From the NCBI GenBank assembly GCA_001464335.1, contig LNEV01000009.1:124001-188000 (forward strand): a stretch of DNA of 64,000 bases. The letters run 5' to 3'. This stretch comes from Rhizobiales bacterium Ga0077545 (GTDB lineage Bacteria > Pseudomonadota > Alphaproteobacteria > Rhizobiales > Methylopilaceae). Positions 32,468 through 41,694 of the stretch are shown here, piece after piece. A model generated the notes under the pieces. That model was not told the DNA's origin. It made no database searches and saw only the letters and a program-made list of their open reading frames with translations. Both the position numbers and the translations under genes were made by a program. Each line of letters opens with the position of its first letter. Within the stretch, counting starts at the first letter, position 1.

Positions 32468-33910
32468 ATGACCGGCTTCGACTTCGCCGCCCTGACGCCC
32501 GCACTGCCCGAGATCATCCTCGCGGCCGGCGCGCTCGTGCTCGTCCTCATCGGCGCTTTCGTCGGAGACAAGTCCGAAGGGCTGATCAACGCGCTGTCCA
32601 TTGCGCTTCTGGGCGTAGCGGGCGCGGTCGTGCTGCTTGCCTCGCCGGAAAAGGCGACGGTCTTCAACGGCAGTTTCGTGTGGGACGGCTTCGCGCAATT
32701 CCTGAAACTGCTGACGCTGCTGGGCGCGCTCGTCGCGCTGGTTCTGAGCTTCGACTTCTGGAAGCACGAGAAGCTGCACCGCTTCGAATACGCGATCCTG
32801 ATCGTGCTTTCGACGACCGGCATGCTGATGATGATCTCCGCCGGAGACCTTATCGCGCTGTATCTCGGCCTCGAACTGCAGTCGCTGGCGCTCTACGTCA
32901 TCGCCGCGATCCACCGCGACAACGTGAAATCGACCGAAGCGGGCCTGAAATATTTCGTCCTCGGCGCGCTGTCCTCGGGCATGCTGCTGTACGGCTGTTC
33001 GCTGGTCTACGGCTTTGCCGGAACGGTCTCGTTCGCGGGCATCGCGCAGGCGGTCACGGCGGGTGAAGCCGCACCGATCGGGCTTATCTTCGGGCTCGTC
33101 TTCGTCTTCGCCGGTCTGTCGTTCAAGGTCTCGGCCGTGCCGTTCCACATGTGGACGCCCGACGTCTATGAAGGCGCGCCGACCCCGGTCACCGCCTTCT
33201 TCGCCTCGGCGCCGAAGGTCGCGGCCATGGCCATCTTCGTGCGCGTGGCCATCGACGCCTTCCCGGAAATCACCGACCAGTGGCGCCAGATCGTCGTCTT
33301 CATCGCGATTGCCTCGATGCTGCTCGGCGCGTTCGCGGCCATCGGCCAGAAGAACATCAAGCGCCTGATGGCCTATTCCTCCATCGGCAATGTCGGCTAC
33401 ATCCTGGTCGGCCTCGCGGCGGGCACGGAGCAGGGCGTGCAGAGCGTCCTCATCTATCTGGCGATCTATGTCGTCATGACGCTCGGCACCTTCGCCATCA
33501 TTCTGGGCATGCGCCGCAACGGCGACCTCGTCGAAAACATCGACGATCTCGCGGGCCTGTCGCGCACCAAGCCGTTCATGGCGTTCGTCATGTCTGCGAT
33601 GATGTTCTCGCTCGCGGGCATTCCGCCGCTCGCCGGGTTTTTCGCCAAGTTCTACGTCTTCCTCGCCGCCATCGAGGCCGAGCTCTATCTGCTGGCCGTC
33701 ATCGGCGTGCTGTCGAGCGTTGTCGGTGCGTTCTATTATCTGCGCATCGTCAAGGTGATCTATTTCGACGAGCCGACGACGACGTTCGACCGCATGCCCT
33801 TCGAGCTGAAGGCGGTCATCGCCGTCACGGGCGTGTTCGTCGTCCTGTACGGACTGATGCCGGCGCCCATGGCGAACGCAGCGGGCGCTGCCGCCCGCAG
33901 CCTGTTTTGA
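32468..33910 (+). CDS. nuoN: NADH-quinone oxidoreductase subunit N
   Basis: Third antiporter-like subunit (480 residues), closest to the quinone module. It has [16 protein letters not shown] with the key Glu, [20 protein letters not shown] and [14 protein letters not shown]. It ends the operon as TGATG, overlapping the birA start by one base, so birA is translationally coupled to complex I. Confidence 0.98.
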   Translation: MTGFDFAALTPALPEIILAAGALVLVLIGAFVGDKSEGLINALSIALLGVAGAVVLLASPEKATVFNGSFVWDGFAQFLKLLTLLGALVALVLSFDFWKHEKLHRFEYAILIVLSTTGMLMMISAGDLIALYLGLELQSLALYVIAAIHRDNVKSTEAGLKYFVLGALSSGMLLYGCSLVYGFAGTVSFAGIAQAVTAGEAAPIGLIFGLVFVFAGLSFKVSAVPFHMWTPDVYEGAPTPVTAFFASAPKVAAMAIFVRVAIDAFPEITDQWRQIVVFIAIASMLLGAFAAIGQKNIKRLMAYSSIGNVGYILVGLAAGTEQGVQSVLIYLAIYVVMTLGTFAIILGMRRNGDLVENIDDLAGLSRTKPFMAFVMSAMMFSLAGIPPLAGFFAKFYVFLAAIEAELYLLAVIGVLSSVVGAFYYLRIVKVIYFDEPTTTFDRMPFELKAVIAVTGVFVVLYGLMPAPMANAAGAAARSLF

Positions 33911-34734
33911 TGGAATTTCAGCTCGGGCCAGCATCCTCGTCCGCGGGATATTCCCTTCTCGCCTTCGATGAAATCGGCTCGACCAATGCGGAAGCTCTCG
34001 CGCGGGCACGCGCGGGCGCTGCTGGTCCGCTCTGGGTCGTCGCGCGCCGCCAGACCGCCGGGCGCGGCCGTCGCGGCCGCCCGTGGCAGACGCCCGAAGG
34101 CAATCTTTCCGCAAGCCTCCTCATCAAGGTCGACGCGCCCCGACAGGCGGCGGCGACGCTCGGTTTCGTTATCGGGCTGGCGCTCAACAGCGCGGTTTCG
34201 GAGCTTGCTCCGAGGGTCAGCGTGAAAGTCGGCCTCGACGGGCTGGATGATCCCCGGTCGCGCCTGACGCTCAAATGGCCAAACGATGTTCTGGCCGACG
34301 GGGCCAAGCTTGCCGGGATACTTCTCGAAGTCGAGGAGCTTGCGGGCGGGCAGCTTGGGGTCGTCATCGGGATCGGCGTCAATGTGTCGGCAATGCCCGA
34401 AGGCCTGCCTTACCCCGCAACCTCGCTGCACGCTCTGGGTGCGGAGGTTTCCGCGGAGGAACTGTTCGCCGCGCTCAGCGATGCCTGGCTGCGCTTTCAT
34501 CTCATCTGGGATGAGGGGCGGGGGCTTTCGGAAGTTCGCCGCCTCTGGCTCGCTCAGGCGGCCGGGCTCGGCGCGCCGGTTGCTGTCCAGCTTGGCGAAA
34601 ACGTGCTGCGCGGTACATTCGAGACATTGGACGAGGAAGGCCGGTTGATCATTCTGACGGAAACGGGCGATCGCAAGACGATCGCGGCGGGAGAGGTGCA
34701 TTTCGGCGTCGCCGCGGGCATGATGGCATCATGA
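33910..34734 (+). CDS. birA: Biotin--[acetyl-CoA-carboxylase] ligase
   Basis: Attaches biotin to the carrier protein of acetyl-CoA carboxylase through biotinyl-AMP. The 274-residue protein has only the catalytic and C-terminal domains; the N-terminal repressor helix-turn-helix of E. coli BirA is missing. Key segments are GSTNAEA, the adenylate-binding loop GRGRRGRPW, KWPNDVLADGAKLAGIL and GIGVNV. It overlaps nuoN by one base and the RNase J gene by four, the arrangement seen in many Rhizobiales. Confidence 0.95.
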   Translation: MEFQLGPASSSAGYSLLAFDEIGSTNAEALARARAGAAGPLWVVARRQTAGRGRRGRPWQTPEGNLSASLLIKVDAPRQAAATLGFVIGLALNSAVSELAPRVSVKVGLDGLDDPRSRLTLKWPNDVLADGAKLAGILLEVEELAGGQLGVVIGIGVNVSAMPEGLPYPATSLHALGAEVSAEELFAALSDAWLRFHLIWDEGRGLSEVRRLWLAQAAGLGAPVAVQLGENVLRGTFETLDEEGRLIILTETGDRKTIAAGEVHFGVAAGMMAS

Positions 34735-36401
34735 GCAGCGAACAGGCGCACGAACTGGTCTTTCTGCCGCTGGGCGGCGTCGGCGAAATCGGCATGAATA
34801 TGGGCCTTTACGGCTATGGCCCGCCGAAGGACCGCAAATGGATCATGGTCGATTGCGGCGTGACGTTCGGCAATATGGCCGAGACGCCTGGCGTCGATCT
34901 CATCTTGCCGGACATCCGTTTCGTGGAGTCTCAGCGCCACAACATCCTCGCGCTGCTGCTGACGCACGCGCACGAGGATCATTACGGCGCGGTTCTCGAT
35001 CTGTGGCCGCGCATCAAATGCCCGGTGGTCGCCACTCCGTTCACGGCCAATCTGCTTGCCGCCAAGCGCGAGGGCGAACGCAACGCGCCGAACGTTCCGG
35101 TGCAGGTCGTCGCGCCCGACGGCAAGATTTCGTTCGGCCCGTTCAGCGTCGAGTTCGTGCCCGTCGCCCATTCGATCCCCGAGGCGAATGCGCTGGCCAT
35201 CCGCACGCCGGCCGGTCTCGTCGTCCATACGGGAGACTGGAAGATCGACAAGAAGTCGCAAACCTCCGGCGTGACTGACGAAGCCCGTTTCCGCGCGCTC
35301 GGCGAGGAGGGGGTGCTTGCGGTCGTCGGCGATTCCACCAACGCGACGAGCGAGGGGCATTCGGCTTCCGAGCTCGACGTGTCGCAGACGGTCTACGAAC
35401 TCATCAAGTCCGCGCCCGCGCGCGTGGCCGTCACCACGTTCGCCTCGCACATTCCGCGCATCCGCACGGTTGCGGAAGCGGCTCTTGCCGCAGGCCGCGA
35501 GATCGTCGTCGTCGGGCGGGCAATGGAACGCACCGTGCAGGTGGCGCGCGAAACCGGCTGGCTCGACGGCGTTCCCGAATTCCGCTCGACGGATGTCTTC
35601 GGCTATCTGCCGCCGGAAAACGCGCTTCTTCTTCTCACCGGCAGCCAGGGCGAAGCGCGTGCCGCACTCGCCCGCATCGCCCAGGACGATCATCCCGAAA
35701 TCAGCCTGTCGCCGCGCGACCGCGTGATCTTCTCCTCGAAGACGATCCCCGGAAACGAGCGCGAGGTCGGCCGCATCATCAACAATCTGATCGACCGCGG
35801 CATCGAAGTCATTACAGACCGCGAGCACATGGTCCATGTGTCGGGCCATCCGCGCCGCGGCGACATGCAGGAGCTTTATTCCTGGCTGAAGCCGCAGGCC
35901 ATCGTGCCGGTGCACGGCGAATCGCTGCATCTGTTCGAGCACGAAAAGCTGGCGAACCGCCTCGGCATTCCGTGCGGCCGCGTCCGCAACGGCCAGATGC
36001 TGCGGCTTTATCCCGGCAAGCCCGAGATCGTGGACGAGGCGCCGTCAGGCCGTCTGTACAAGGACGGCAATCTGCTCATCACCAGCGAGGAGCCGGTGCG
36101 CGAGCGGCGCAGACTGTCCTTCGCGGGCGTGGTTTCGGTTGCGGTCGCGCTCGACCGCAAGGGCGAGATCGCGGGCGATGCGGAAATCGACATTGCCGGC
36201 CTGCCGAACCAGGACGCGGAGGGAGACACGTTTCTGGACATCGTCCATGACGCGGTTCTCGATGCGCTCGAAAACCTTCCGAAGGCCAAAAGGCGCGATC
36301 CGAATTTCGTGTCGGAAGCCCTGCGCCGCGCCGTCCGAGCGGAAATCAATGCGTGCTGGGGCAAGAAGCCGCTCGTCCATGTCCTGGTGGTCGTGGTCTA
36401 A
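34731..36401 (+). CDS. rnj: Ribonuclease J
   Basis: A metallo-beta-lactamase/beta-CASP ribonuclease of 556 residues with 5'-3' exo- and endonuclease activity on mRNA and rRNA. The zinc signature THAHEDHYGAV (about residues 78-88) is intact, later VHTGDWK and a TGSQGE segment mark the beta-CASP core, and PVHGES is the distal metal site. In rhizobia RNase J trims the 5' ends of rRNA. It overlaps birA by ATGA. Confidence 0.96.
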   Translation: MSSEQAHELVFLPLGGVGEIGMNMGLYGYGPPKDRKWIMVDCGVTFGNMAETPGVDLILPDIRFVESQRHNILALLLTHAHEDHYGAVLDLWPRIKCPVVATPFTANLLAAKREGERNAPNVPVQVVAPDGKISFGPFSVEFVPVAHSIPEANALAIRTPAGLVVHTGDWKIDKKSQTSGVTDEARFRALGEEGVLAVVGDSTNATSEGHSASELDVSQTVYELIKSAPARVAVTTFASHIPRIRTVAEAALAAGREIVVVGRAMERTVQVARETGWLDGVPEFRSTDVFGYLPPENALLLLTGSQGEARAALARIAQDDHPEISLSPRDRVIFSSKTIPGNEREVGRIINNLIDRGIEVITDREHMVHVSGHPRRGDMQELYSWLKPQAIVPVHGESLHLFEHEKLANRLGIPCGRVRNGQMLRLYPGKPEIVDEAPSGRLYKDGNLLITSEEPVRERRRLSFAGVVSVAVALDRKGEIAGDAEIDIAGLPNQDAEGDTFLDIVHDAVLDALENLPKAKRRDPNFVSEALRRAVRAEINACWGKKPLVHVLVVVV

Positions 36402-36458
36402 GGGGGCCGGCCCGGCGCTCGAGCGGGCGTGTCGCAAAACGAGTCTTGAGAATCGAAC

Positions 36459-36734
36459 ATGTCCATCGGCAGCGCCCTCGCGATCTATTTCGTCATCTGG
36501 TGGATCAGCCTCTTTGCGATTCTGCCTTGGGGCGTGCGCTCGCAGCAGGAAGACGGGGAGGTCGTGCCCGGGTCCGATCCCGGGGCGCCGACGCTGCCGC
36601 GCATGCGCAGGATCGTCATCGCGAACACCGTTCTCGCGGCTGTCGTATTCGGGCTCTTCTATCTAATCCGGTCGCAGGGTCTGTTCGGCCTCGACGACAT
36701 TCCCTTTCTGCCGGATTTCCGGACGAAGATCTGA
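36459..36734 (+). CDS. DUF1467 family membrane protein
   Basis: A 91-residue inner-membrane protein with two helices (about residues 5-23 and 51-69) joined by a polar loop with GVRSQQEDGEVVPG. The LPWGVRSQ segment is the family hallmark. Function unknown; it is regularly found after the RNase J gene in alphaproteobacteria, 57 bases downstream here, which suggests one transcript. Confidence 0.88.
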   Translation: MSIGSALAIYFVIWWISLFAILPWGVRSQQEDGEVVPGSDPGAPTLPRMRRIVIANTVLAAVVFGLFYLIRSQGLFGLDDIPFLPDFRTKI

Positions 36735-36853
36735 TCCCGCCCAAATTCTGAGCCGGTGTGCTCGGGCGAGAAAGACAAGTCTTTCAGCCGGCGGGAACAG
36801 GCTTCGCGCAGTCGTGCCAGGCAAAGACGAAGCTGAAAGCGGGGCGCAAAACA

Positions 36854-36883
36854 AAAAAGCAAGGCTTTCGCCTTGCTTTTTCT
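36854..36883. terminator. Bidirectional-type intrinsic terminator
   Basis: A perfect stem AAAAAGCAAGG / CCTTGCTTTTT with loop CTTTCG (36854-36881). Flanking A- and T-runs on both sides allow function on either strand. It ends the nuo-birA-rnj-DUF1467 series about 120 bases after the last stop. Confidence 0.92.
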
Positions 36884-37058
36884 AAGTGCTGCGGGCTCGT
36901 TTTTCGGCCGAGATGCGGGTCCGGCCTTTTTAGTCATGAACGCCGTGTGCGGGACGGCGCCCAAAGAGCCTCTTTTCCTCCCAAGACTTGAACCCGTTCG
37001 CGCTTAAAAGCGTGTCAGGCCTCTTCTGTGACAATGATGCTAGCTACGAACCAAGCCC

Positions 37059-37088
37059 TTGTCACTACTGTGAATAGGCCCCTACGAA
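37059..37088 (+). promoter_or_regulatory. Possible promoter of the PilZ gene
   Basis: TTGTCA followed 18 bases later by TACGAA; weak -10 match. A perfect 4-base-arm palindrome (TCAC-TACT-GTGA) overlaps the -35 side and might be an operator. Confidence 0.3.
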
Positions 37089-37217
37089 AGTTTTTTTCAT
37101 AGAATTGCCTTTTTTGGGCCATTCTGCTCAAACTTTAAGCAAGACGACTTTTGCCTCAATAAGTTAAGCCCCGCACAGGGTGGAGCTGTCTTTAGTGGGG
37201 CAAGGGGGCACAAAACC

Positions 37218-37502
37218 ATGGACCGGGACCGGCGAATTTATCCGCGTCATGCGCTGATGCGCCCAGCGCTGATCAAGCTGGCACAGGGCCGGGAGGTTGC
37301 CTGCACCCTGCAGAACATCTCGAAAGTGGGAGCCATGCTCTCGCTGGATGTGGAGTTCGACCTGCCCCCCACTTTCATTCTGGATCTGTCGGGCAATATC
37401 CTCGTCGAGCGCGAATGCGAGCTCATCTGGCAGGAAGAAAAGCTCGCGGGCGTCAAATTCCCCGTCATCAAGGGCGCACAGTCCGCTCATCTCGGTCTCT
37501 AG
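37218..37502 (+). CDS. PilZ domain protein (c-di-GMP binding)
   Basis: A 94-residue single-domain PilZ protein. Both c-di-GMP motifs are present: RIYPR (RxxxR, residues 6-10) and NISKVG (N/DxSxxG, about residues 33-38). It is therefore likely a true second-messenger receptor, acting on motility, polysaccharide or cell-cycle targets that cannot be told from here. It stands alone, with long spacers on both sides and a different base composition upstream. Confidence 0.88.
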   Translation: MDRDRRIYPRHALMRPALIKLAQGREVACTLQNISKVGAMLSLDVEFDLPPTFILDLSGNILVERECELIWQEEKLAGVKFPVIKGAQSAHLGL

Positions 37503-37689
37503 CGCGGTTTCGACGGCACGGCGTCGGATCGGTCCTGCCAGCATGAGGCTTTGACCAGCCGCCGGGATCGGCGGCGTTTGACGCCCCGGTCTTCAAACCC
37601 TCGTGGACGCAGGGAAGCAGCCCTTGTGTTTCCGGTTCCTGTGGGCTTTCGTCAACCGCGTTTCACCTTGCGCACATTCCGGGCTGTTC

Positions 37690-39012
37690 ATGCGTCTTTC
37701 CCGTTACTTCCTGCCGATCCTTCGCGAAACTCCCAAGGAAGCCGAAATCGTTTCGCACCGCCTGATGCTGCGGGCGGGGCTTCTGCGTCAGGAGAGCTCG
37801 GGCATCTATGCCTGGCTGCCGCTCGGCAAGCGCGTTTTGGACAAAGTGTGCGCCGTCATTCGCGAGGAGCAGGACCGTTCCGGCGCGATCGAGCTTCTGA
37901 TGCCCACAATCCAGTCGGCGGAGCTGTGGCGCGAATCGGGTCGTTACGACGACTATGGAAAGGAAATGCTGCGCATCAAGGACCGGCACGAACGCGACAT
38001 GCTGTACGGCCCGACAAACGAGGAAATGATCACCGAGATATTCCGGGCCTATGTGCGCTCGTATCGCGATCTGCCGCGCAATCTCTATCACATCCAGTGG
38101 AAGTTCCGCGACGAGGTGCGCCCGCGCTTCGGCGTCATGCGTTCACGCGAATTCCTGATGAAGGATGCCTACAGCTTCGACATCGACCAGGACGGCGCGC
38201 GCCATTCCTACAACCGGATGTTCGTTGCCTATCTGCGCACATTCGAACGCCTTGGTCTGCGCGCCATTCCAATGGTCGCGGACACCGGCCCGATCGGGGG
38301 TAACCTCAGCCACGAATTCATCATTCTGGCCGACACCGGCGAGAGCGAGGTGTTCGGCCACGAGGATTATCTGACCAAGACGATCCCCTCGGCGGACGTC
38401 GATTTCGACGACCGCGCCGGGCTCCAGAGCATCGTCGACGACTGGACGAGCCTTTATGCCGCCACATCGGAGAAGCATGACGAGACGGCGTTTGCCGAAG
38501 TGCCGGAAGCCAAGCGCCTGTCGGCACGCGGCATCGAGGTCGGTCACATCTTCTATTTCGGCACGAAATATTCGGAGCCCATGAACGCTGTCGTTACAGG
38601 GCCGGACGGCAAGGACGTGCCCGTACATATGGGCTCCTACGGCATCGGGCCCTCGCGCCTTGTCGCGGGAATCATCGAGGCCAGCCACGACGATGCGGGC
38701 ATCATCTGGCCGGAAGGCATCGCGCCGTTCCAGGTCGGCATCGCCAACCTTAAAGTGGGCGATGCGGCCACGGATGCGGCCTGCCAGACGATCTATGACG
38801 GGCTGAAAAAAGCAGGCGTGGACGTGCTTTACGACGACACCGAGGAGCGTCCGGGCGCGAAATTCGCGACCATGGATCTGATCGGCCTGCCCTGGCAGGT
38901 CATCGTGGGCCCGAAGGGTCTTGCGGGCGGCACGGTCGAGCTGAAGAACCGCAAGACCGGCGAGCGCGAGCAGCTCTCACCCGAATCGGCACTCGCGCGG
39001 CTGGCCGGATGA
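37690..39012 (+). CDS. proS: Proline--tRNA ligase
   Basis: Charges tRNA-Pro. The 440-residue form lacks the central editing (INS) domain of the long bacterial enzyme, the short type typical of alphaproteobacteria. Class II motifs are visible: [11 protein letters not shown], the [11 protein letters not shown]-type motif 2 (read as [14 protein letters not shown]) and [10 protein letters not shown] as motif 3, followed by the anticodon domain. The ATG at 37690 gives the family start MRLSRYFLP. It overlaps the following lolC/E gene by four bases. Confidence 0.96.
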   Translation: MRLSRYFLPILRETPKEAEIVSHRLMLRAGLLRQESSGIYAWLPLGKRVLDKVCAVIREEQDRSGAIELLMPTIQSAELWRESGRYDDYGKEMLRIKDRHERDMLYGPTNEEMITEIFRAYVRSYRDLPRNLYHIQWKFRDEVRPRFGVMRSREFLMKDAYSFDIDQDGARHSYNRMFVAYLRTFERLGLRAIPMVADTGPIGGNLSHEFIILADTGESEVFGHEDYLTKTIPSADVDFDDRAGLQSIVDDWTSLYAATSEKHDETAFAEVPEAKRLSARGIEVGHIFYFGTKYSEPMNAVVTGPDGKDVPVHMGSYGIGPSRLVAGIIEASHDDAGIIWPEGIAPFQVGIANLKVGDAATDAACQTIYDGLKKAGVDVLYDDTEERPGAKFATMDLIGLPWQVIVGPKGLAGGTVELKNRKTGEREQLSPESALARLAG

Positions 39013-40295
39013 GCACGACCGAGGAACAGGCCGCGCCGCGCGGCACGGCACCTTTCGCACCTTTCGAATGGCTGATCGCGGGACGCTATCTGCGCGCGCG
39101 CCGCCGCGAAGGGTTCATCTCGGTCACGGCCGGTTTCTCGTTCCTCGGCGTCATGCTCGGCGTTGCGGTTCTCATCATCGTCATGGCGGTGATGAACGGC
39201 TTCCGGCAGGAATTGCTGACCAAGATTCTCGGCGTCAACGGCCACATCGTGGTGCAGCCGGTCGGCTCCGAATTCACCGATTTCGACGATGTCGTCGCCC
39301 GCATCGCCAAGGTTCCGGGCGTGCGTCTTGCGGCCCCGCTGGTCGAAGGGCAGGCGCTGGCGTCCTCCGCCTTCAATGCGGGCGGTGTTCTGGTGCGCGG
39401 CATGCGCGAGGCCGACATCAAGAATTCCGGCCTCATCGGCACCAATGTCAAAGAGGGCACGCTCGAAGGCTTCGACAATGTGCAGGGCGTCGTCATCGGC
39501 CGCCGCCTTGCCGAACAATTGGGGCTTCGGGTCGGCGACATCCTTACGCTCGTCTCGCCGCGCGGCGCGGTCACGCCCATGGGCACGACGCCCCGCATCA
39601 AGGGCTATCCGGTGCGCGCGATCTTCGAAGTCGGCATGTCGGAATACGACGCCGTCTTCGTCTTCCTTCCGCTCGCCGAGGCGCAGGCCTATTTCAACCG
39701 CGACGGCACGGTCAGCGCGGTTGAGGTCTTCCTCAACGATCCCGACCAGACGGACGAGATGCGCGCCAAGGTGGCGGATGCGGCAGGCCGCCAGATCATG
39801 CTGGTCGACTGGCGCCAGCGAAACGCGACCTTCTTCTCCGCGCTTCAGGTCGAGCGGAACGTGATGTTCCTCATCCTGACGCTGATCGTTCTGGTCGCGG
39901 ATCTCAACATCATTTCCAGCCTCATCATGCTCGTGAAAGAGAAGGGGCAGGCCGTCGCAATACTCCGGACCATGGGCGCGACGCGCGGCACCATCATGCG
40001 TGTCTTCGTCATCGTCGGCGCGGCCATCGGCTTTATCGGCACTCTGGTCGGCGTCCTGCTCGGATTGCTCATCTGCCGGTACATCGAGGAAATCCGGCAG
40101 GGCATTTCCTGGCTGACCTCGACGGAATTGTTCTCCCCCGAGCTCTATTTCCTGTCGCGTCTCCCGGCGATCATCGACTGGAGCGAGACTTCCGCCGTCA
40201 TCGTCATGGCGCTCGGCCTGTCGCTTCTGGCGACGCTCTATCCGGCGTGGCGCGCCTCGCGGCTCGATCCGGTGGAGGCGCTCCGCTATGAGTGA
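39009..40295 (+). CDS. lolC: Lipoprotein-releasing ABC transporter permease LolC/LolE
   Basis: Inner-membrane permease (428 residues) that extracts lipoproteins and hands them to LolA. One helix near the N terminus (after [12 protein letters not shown]), a large periplasmic domain and three C-terminal helices fit the FtsX-like family. The PALVAARYL-like start reads [11 protein letters not shown]. Only one permease gene is present, so a homodimeric (LolF-like) transporter is likely. It overlaps proS and lolD. Confidence 0.93.
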   Translation: MSTTEEQAAPRGTAPFAPFEWLIAGRYLRARRREGFISVTAGFSFLGVMLGVAVLIIVMAVMNGFRQELLTKILGVNGHIVVQPVGSEFTDFDDVVARIAKVPGVRLAAPLVEGQALASSAFNAGGVLVRGMREADIKNSGLIGTNVKEGTLEGFDNVQGVVIGRRLAEQLGLRVGDILTLVSPRGAVTPMGTTPRIKGYPVRAIFEVGMSEYDAVFVFLPLAEAQAYFNRDGTVSAVEVFLNDPDQTDEMRAKVADAAGRQIMLVDWRQRNATFFSALQVERNVMFLILTLIVLVADLNIISSLIMLVKEKGQAVAILRTMGATRGTIMRVFVIVGAAIGFIGTLVGVLLGLLICRYIEEIRQGISWLTSTELFSPELYFLSRLPAIIDWSETSAVIVMALGLSLLATLYPAWRASRLDPVEALRYE

Positions 40296-40974
40296 GCCGA
40301 TGGAAATCCTGCGTCTGGAGAGCGTCTACCGCACCTACACGCAGGGAAACGCGAAGCTGGACATCCTGCGCGGGGCGGAGTTCTCGCTCTATCCCGGCGA
40401 GGCGGTGGCGCTGGTTGCTCCCTCCGGCGCGGGCAAATCAACGCTGCTGCACATGGCGGGGCTGCTTGAGCGCCCCGATGCGGGCGAGGTCATCATCGGC
40501 GGGCGCGCGACGTCGGGCCTGTCCGACGCCGAGCGCACGCGCATTCGCCGCAACGAGATCGGCTTCGTCTATCAGTTTCACCATCTGATGCCGGAGTTCT
40601 CGGCCACTGAGAACATCATGCTGCCGCAGCTCATCGCCGGGCTGGACAAGAGCGAGGCCAAGAGCCGCGCCGACCAGCTCCTGTCCTGGCTCGGCCTGCC
40701 GGAACGCGGCACCCATCGTCCCACCGAACTGTCGGGCGGCGAGCAGCAGCGCGTCGCCATCGCCCGCGCCGTCGCCAACGCGCCGCGCGTTCTTCTCGCC
40801 GACGAGCCGACCGGCAATCTGGACATCGTCACGGCGGAAGCGGTGTTCGACAGCCTGTTCAAGCTCATCAAGGCGACCGGCCTCGCGGCTCTGGTCGCCA
40901 CGCACAATCTCGAACTGGCCGCCCGCATGGACCGCCGCATCACGCTGAGGGACGGGCTCGCGGTCGAGGTGTGA
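40288..40974 (+). CDS. lolD: Lipoprotein-releasing ABC transporter ATP-binding protein
   Basis: The 228-residue ATPase partner of the preceding permease. Walker [10 protein letters not shown], the Q-loop [14 protein letters not shown] (with the LolD-typical FHHL), signature [14 protein letters not shown] and Walker [12 protein letters not shown] are all intact. It starts eight bases inside the permease gene, showing coupled translation. Confidence 0.95.
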   Translation: MSEPMEILRLESVYRTYTQGNAKLDILRGAEFSLYPGEAVALVAPSGAGKSTLLHMAGLLERPDAGEVIIGGRATSGLSDAERTRIRRNEIGFVYQFHHLMPEFSATENIMLPQLIAGLDKSEAKSRADQLLSWLGLPERGTHRPTELSGGEQQRVAIARAVANAPRVLLADEPTGNLDIVTAEAVFDSLFKLIKATGLAALVATHNLELAARMDRRITLRDGLAVEV

Positions 40975-40989
40975 CCGCAGGCCTGCGCC

Positions 40990-41421
40990 TTATTTTTCGG
41001 CGGGGATGAATTTCAAGATACCCGCCAGGACCGGGCCGGACGTTCCGCTGTCCTTGGGATGGGACACACCGTCATAGACCGGCACTTCCTCGAAATCGAA
41101 GGGGCTGAGGCCTTCGAGGCAGGCGGCATTGATCCCGAATTGATGCGGGTTCGAGCGCCGCTGATGGTGGGTGTAAATCCCGCAGGTCGAGCAGAAGTAG
41201 TGCTTGGCTGCCCGGGTGTTGAACTCGTACAGCGTCAGCGCATCCTCGCCCTGTTCGAATTCGATGTCGGCAAGATCGGCGGAAACCGCGACCGCGCCCC
41301 GCATCCGGCAATAGGAACAGGTGCAGCGGCGTGCCGTCCGCAGGCCGTCGGTCAGGCGCACACGAAAGCGCACCGTGCCGCAATGACATGCGCCGCTGAG
41401 GCGATCCCGGTCTCCGTCCAT
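40990..41421 (-). CDS. GFA / CENP-V family zinc protein
   Basis: A 143-residue protein of the glutathione-dependent formaldehyde-activating enzyme (GFA) fold. The zinc-binding cysteines are visible in GACHCGTVRF, RRCTCSYC and FCSTCGIYTHH. Members other than Gfa itself are uncharacterised, so a role in formaldehyde handling is not claimed. The start at 41421 is supported by GGAGG seven bases upstream on the minus strand; ATG 41448 is an alternative. It converges on lolD. Confidence 0.88.
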   Translation of the reverse strand: MDGDRDRLSGACHCGTVRFRVRLTDGLRTARRCTCSYCRMRGAVAVSADLADIEFEQGEDALTLYEFNTRAAKHYFCSTCGIYTHHQRRSNPHQFGINAACLEGLSPFDFEEVPVYDGVSHPKDSGTSGPVLAGILKFIPAEK

Positions 41422-41559
41422 GCGAAACCTCCAGATTCGATGAGCCATTTCAGCGCATTGCGGCCTTGGAAGCAAAGGCGGCGGCAGGAACACAAACGGC
41501 TTGACAGGCGACGACAAAAAGAACAAAACATGAACATCAGTGGATAACAGGAGGCGGCT

Positions 41560-41667
41560 ATGGCTCTTCGCAGCATCACCAGCATTCTTGGCGACGTCGC
41601 CGAGTTCGGCGCAGTCAGTGTTTTCGTGGTCATGGTTCTGATCTGGGCGGGCGGTTTTCCGGTCTGA
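41560..41667 (+). CDS. Candidate 35-residue single-helix membrane peptide
   Basis: A short frame from ATG 41560 to TGA 41667 behind a strong AGGAGG site at about seven bases. The product has a polar N terminus (MALRSITSILGD) and one hydrophobic helix (VSVFVVMVLIWAGGF). It ends 27 bases before dnaE, so it could share that transcript. I do not recognise it; the site and the clean helix argue that it is real. Confidence 0.5.
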   Translation: MALRSITSILGDVAEFGAVSVFVVMVLIWAGGFPV

Positions 41668-41694
41668 TCGGATGTTGGGGAAGGGGCAAAGAGC

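Larger units (their letters stand above)
36735..37217. other. Intergenic region between DUF1467 and PilZ genes
   Basis: After the terminator (36854-36883) comes a GC-rich stretch without convincing frames. From about 36992 to 37190 the DNA is noticeably AT-richer, with a run of seven T at 37091. A TTGTCA / CTACGA pair (37059-37087) is the best promoter candidate for the PilZ gene, and TCAC-TACT-GTGA (37062-37073) is a small palindrome overlapping it. A small RNA cannot be excluded. Confidence 0.45.

Noticed and set aside
30962-34114. Very long open frame on the minus strand opposite nuoM-nuoN
   Set aside because: Composition is that of an antisense shadow, and nuoM, nuoN and the birA start on the plus strand are unambiguous.
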